Assembly: GCA_016934095.1 (NCBI GenBank)
Contig: JAFGTO010000478.1
Location: 1 to 7,887, forward strand
From: Candidatus Glassiibacteriota bacterium
Lineage (GTDB): Bacteria; Gemmatimonadota; Glassbacteria; GWA2-58-10
Direction: 5' to 3'
Length of the DNA stretch: 7,887 nt
The notes under the pieces were generated by a model that was given only the letters and a program-made list of their open reading frames with translations, ran no database searches and was not told the DNA's origin. Below, one piece after another: positions 6,417 through 7,887 of the stretch (position 1 is the stretch's first letter; each line of letters starts with the position of its first letter). The translations under genes and the position numbers were made by a program.

Positions 6417-6629
6417 GCCTGCTCCTGTTATAACGCACAACAGTTCTGTCAAGCTGGTACGTCGACCCGGAACCTTCTTTTCACCATGCGCGGGGCCTGG
6501 AGAGGTCGCAGGAAGGACAAGCCGGGACAGGCAGAGGTCTGCGGGCAATAAAACCGACTAAACAGTACGAATATAATACGGTTTTGAGAAAACTCCAAAT
6601 TTTATCCGAAGAAGGGGCGCGGCAGCAGG
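6417..6629. other. Intergenic region downstream of the DsrE gene
   Basis: No convincing gene was found. On the minus strand TTGGAG (6598-6593) and TATATT (6575-6570) are 17 bases apart, and on the plus strand TATAAT occurs at 6572-6577 without a good -35. The arms AAAACCG (6550-6556) and CGGTTTT (6579-6585) form a 7-bp inverted repeat around this AT-rich spot. It could be a weak transcription end of the DsrE gene or a promoter region. Confidence 0.4.
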
Positions 6630-7142
6630 CTAGCAGGTTATCACCCGGCAGCCTTCTTTCAGCATCTCGGTCAGCGGCATGCCCATGTATTCCACCGAGA
6701 TGCCGAGCCCGGCCAGGTGCTCGGAAACCCCGTAACTGTCCGAACAGGCCTTGCAGGCCCGCAGCACCACTCCGGCTTCTTTCATCCTGGCGATATAGTC
6801 CTGCAGCTCTGTGTCGTGGGAGAGCAGCTTGGAAGAAGGGCCCCAGACTATGAGGGTAACCTCTTTCCACCAGCCGTTCTTTTTGGCATTGAAGGTATAC
6901 ATGAAAACCATTTTCAGGGCGACATCCCTGTCGCCGCTGGACCAGAGGACCGCCAGCTTTTCATTCATCTTATCCTCCTCCAGTAACGCGGTATTATTGG
7001 CCGGATACGCATGAAGGGCCCGTGCGGACGGCCGCTCCAGGGAGGCCACGGCGGCGCCTCCGAGAGCCGCTGCCTGCAGGGCCTTGAGAAACTCCCTGCG
7101 CCCCGGCCGGGAGGGAGCCTTTTCGCTTGCAAGCTCATCCAT
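6630..7142 (-). CDS. DsrE-family protein with a twin-arginine (Tat) leader
   Basis: With the ATG at 7142 the product has 170 residues. Residues 14-36 form a Tat-type signal: GRREFLK (Arg15-Arg16) followed by a weakly hydrophobic AAALGGAAVAS stretch. A possible cleavage site follows ALHA near residue 45. The rest (about 59-170) is a DsrE/DsrF-like alpha/beta domain: KLAVLWSSGDRDVALKMVFMY, VTLIVWGPSSKLL, ACKACSDSYGVSEHLAGLGISVEYMG and a C-terminal PLTEMLKEG. The cysteines in CKAC (130, 133) match the position of the conserved cysteine in this family, which handles sulfur relay or persulfide chemistry. There is also a Cys at 165 and one as the last residue. The start at 7142 has only a weak ribosome binding site (a GTG at 7151 is possible), while a strong one precedes the internal ATG at 6968. 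It lies 79 bases after the barrel gene and may share its transcript. Confidence 0.75.
   Translation of the reverse strand: MDELASEKAPSRPGRREFLKALQAAALGGAAVASLERPSARALHAYPANNTALLEEDKMNEKLAVLWSSGDRDVALKMVFMYTFNAKKNGWWKEVTLIVWGPSSKLLSHDTELQDYIARMKEAGVVLRACKACSDSYGVSEHLAGLGISVEYMGMPLTEMLKEGCRVITC
6974..6981 (-). promoter_or_regulatory. Strong internal ribosome binding site in the DsrE gene
   Basis: GGAGGAGG on the minus strand lies 5 bases before the in-frame ATG at 6968. Starting there gives MNEKLAVLW..., a 112-residue protein that is exactly the DsrE domain without the Tat leader. Either this is the true start and the leader is a chance reading, or both forms are made. The good RREFLK motif argues that the leader is real. 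Confidence 0.55.
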
Positions 7143-7221
7143 GCCGTTCACCGATGATTTGTCTATTGGACCGAGGGAAGCCGACCGGGCCGCATTAAGG
7201 GTTTCCCCTGCATACGGGCAG

Positions 7222-7887
7222 CTACAGCCCCCAGTTAAAAGAAAGCCCCACTCCCACGAAGTAGTTCGGGTCTGTCTCACCCAGGCCGGCGCCCGAATGG
7301 ATGTCCACCTGGAGATTGTTGCTGAGCAGCCAGGTGATACCCCCGTCCAGGTAGCTGGTGTTCTCGCCGTAGCCTTTTTCCACGGCTATACCATAGTATT
7401 CCAGGAAGCAGCCCAGGCGGTCCGCCAGGGGAAAGCTGAAAGCGATCCCGCTGCCGAAGGTGTTGTACTGGTCGCCGCTGCTGCTGGCCAGGCCATAATA
7501 GAAATTGTAAGAGAGCACGACATCGCCGTTGATATTCCATTCCAGGATGAGCTGCGTCCAAGGCTGGAGCTTGTTCTCGCGGTAGATCTCGCTGCCGGTC
7601 GGCAGGGTTGTGCCCAGGATGGTGGAGAGGTCGACAGCTCCCATACCCTCGCCCCTCTGGAGCAGCTTGTATTTCAGCGCGAGGGACCCATCCCCGAACC
7701 CGGAGTCATCCCCGCCCGGGCTGCGGGATACCAGGTATGAGTTGACCCCGATCCGCAGCTCCAGCTTTTCCGCCGGAGCCACCCGCAGCAGCGCCTCGCC
7801 GAGGGTGTGCATCTTGTCCGGGCCGACCCGGCTGTACCTGTAGCCGCCCTCGAGCTGGAGCGTGCCTGTCGGCACGATGCCGGCGCC
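7222..7887 (-). CDS. Outer-membrane beta-barrel protein, phenol-degradation MetA-like family, N-terminus cut
   Basis: The frame is open to the right edge and gives the last 221 residues. It shows repeated amphipathic beta strands with aromatic ends: GTLQLEGGYRYSR, KLELRIGVNSYLVSR, QLILEWNINGDVVLSYNFYYGLAS, GCFLEYYGIAVEK, GGITWLLSNNLQVDIHSGAGL. The end is YFVGVGLSFNWGL. The opening VPTGTLQLEGGYRYSR and HTLGEALLRV are typical of the putative MetA-pathway/transporter-type barrel family (PF13557-like), whose real substrate is generally unknown. The GTG at 7875 is an internal codon, since the family motif already extends upstream; the signal peptide lies outside the window. The last strand ends at or near the C-terminus, as is usual for outer-membrane barrels. 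The DsrE gene follows 79 bases downstream. Confidence 0.75.
   Translation of the reverse strand, partial: GAGIVPTGTLQLEGGYRYSRVGPDKMHTLGEALLRVAPAEKLELRIGVNSYLVSRSPGGDDSGFGDGSLALKYKLLQRGEGMGAVDLSTILGTTLPTGSEIYRENKLQPWTQLILEWNINGDVVLSYNFYYGLASSSGDQYNTFGSGIAFSFPLADRLGCFLEYYGIAVEKGYGENTSYLDGGITWLLSNNLQVDIHSGAGLGETDPNYFVGVGLSFNWGL

Noticed and set aside
6427..6452. Second TTGACA (6452-6447) with TATAAC as another promoter of the small secreted gene
   Set aside because: The spacing is about 14 bases, too short for a normal sigma-70 promoter.
7143..7280. DsrE gene starting at 7280
   Set aside because: This would overlap the end of the barrel gene, and the extra residues look random; the Tat leader fits a start at 7142 (or 7151).

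Overview
The window looks like chromosomal DNA from a GC-rich, Gram-negative, probably anaerobic or microaerophilic bacterium. The Gram-negative reading rests on an outer-membrane beta-barrel protein, Sec and Tat signal peptides and good GGAGG-type ribosome binding sites. The anaerobic reading rests on an AhbD-like radical SAM enzyme (siroheme-dependent heme route) and a DsrE-family protein. The lineage cannot be fixed from sequence alone; an uncultured FCB-type or delta-proteobacteria-like lineage is a guess. I see no transposase, integrase, phage gene, tRNA, rRNA or CRISPR array.

Layout, left to right. (1) Positions 1-921, minus strand: the first 307 residues of an AhbD-like radical SAM/SPASM protein that runs off the left edge; it starts at a TTG. 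(2) 922-1181: a gap with a possible promoter for that gene. (3) 1182-2168, minus: a protein with two degenerate cyclic-nucleotide-binding-like domains and no DNA-binding domain. (4) 2169-2474: a divergent intergenic region with a promoter candidate on each strand and a 12-bp palindrome. (5) 2475-3524, plus: a zinc-dependent medium-chain dehydrogenase of the sorbitol/threonine dehydrogenase type. (6) 3525-3773: a cluster of short hairpins with unrelated stems but similar TGAA/TTAA/TCAA centres. (7) 3774-5855, plus: a large secreted protein with an N-terminal laminin-G/DUF1080-like sandwich and an FG-GAP/VCBS-type beta-propeller. (8) 5866-6324, minus: a small secreted protein of unknown function, tail to tail with the previous gene and driven by a near-consensus promoter with an operator-like inverted repeat over its start site. 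(9) 6331-6629: intergenic. (10) 6630-7142, minus: a DsrE-family protein with a Tat leader and a strong internal start. (11) 7222-7887, minus: the C-terminal part of an outer-membrane beta-barrel protein resembling the phenol-degradation MetA-like family, cut by the right edge.

The genes do not form one obvious pathway. The barrel and DsrE genes could be co-transcribed, with 79 bases between them. The dehydrogenase and the cyclic-nucleotide-binding-like gene are divergent and could share control. No clearly new multi-gene system can be demonstrated. The best leads are the hairpin cluster, the operator-like repeat in front of the small secreted protein, and the possible two-form (exported and cytoplasmic) DsrE protein.
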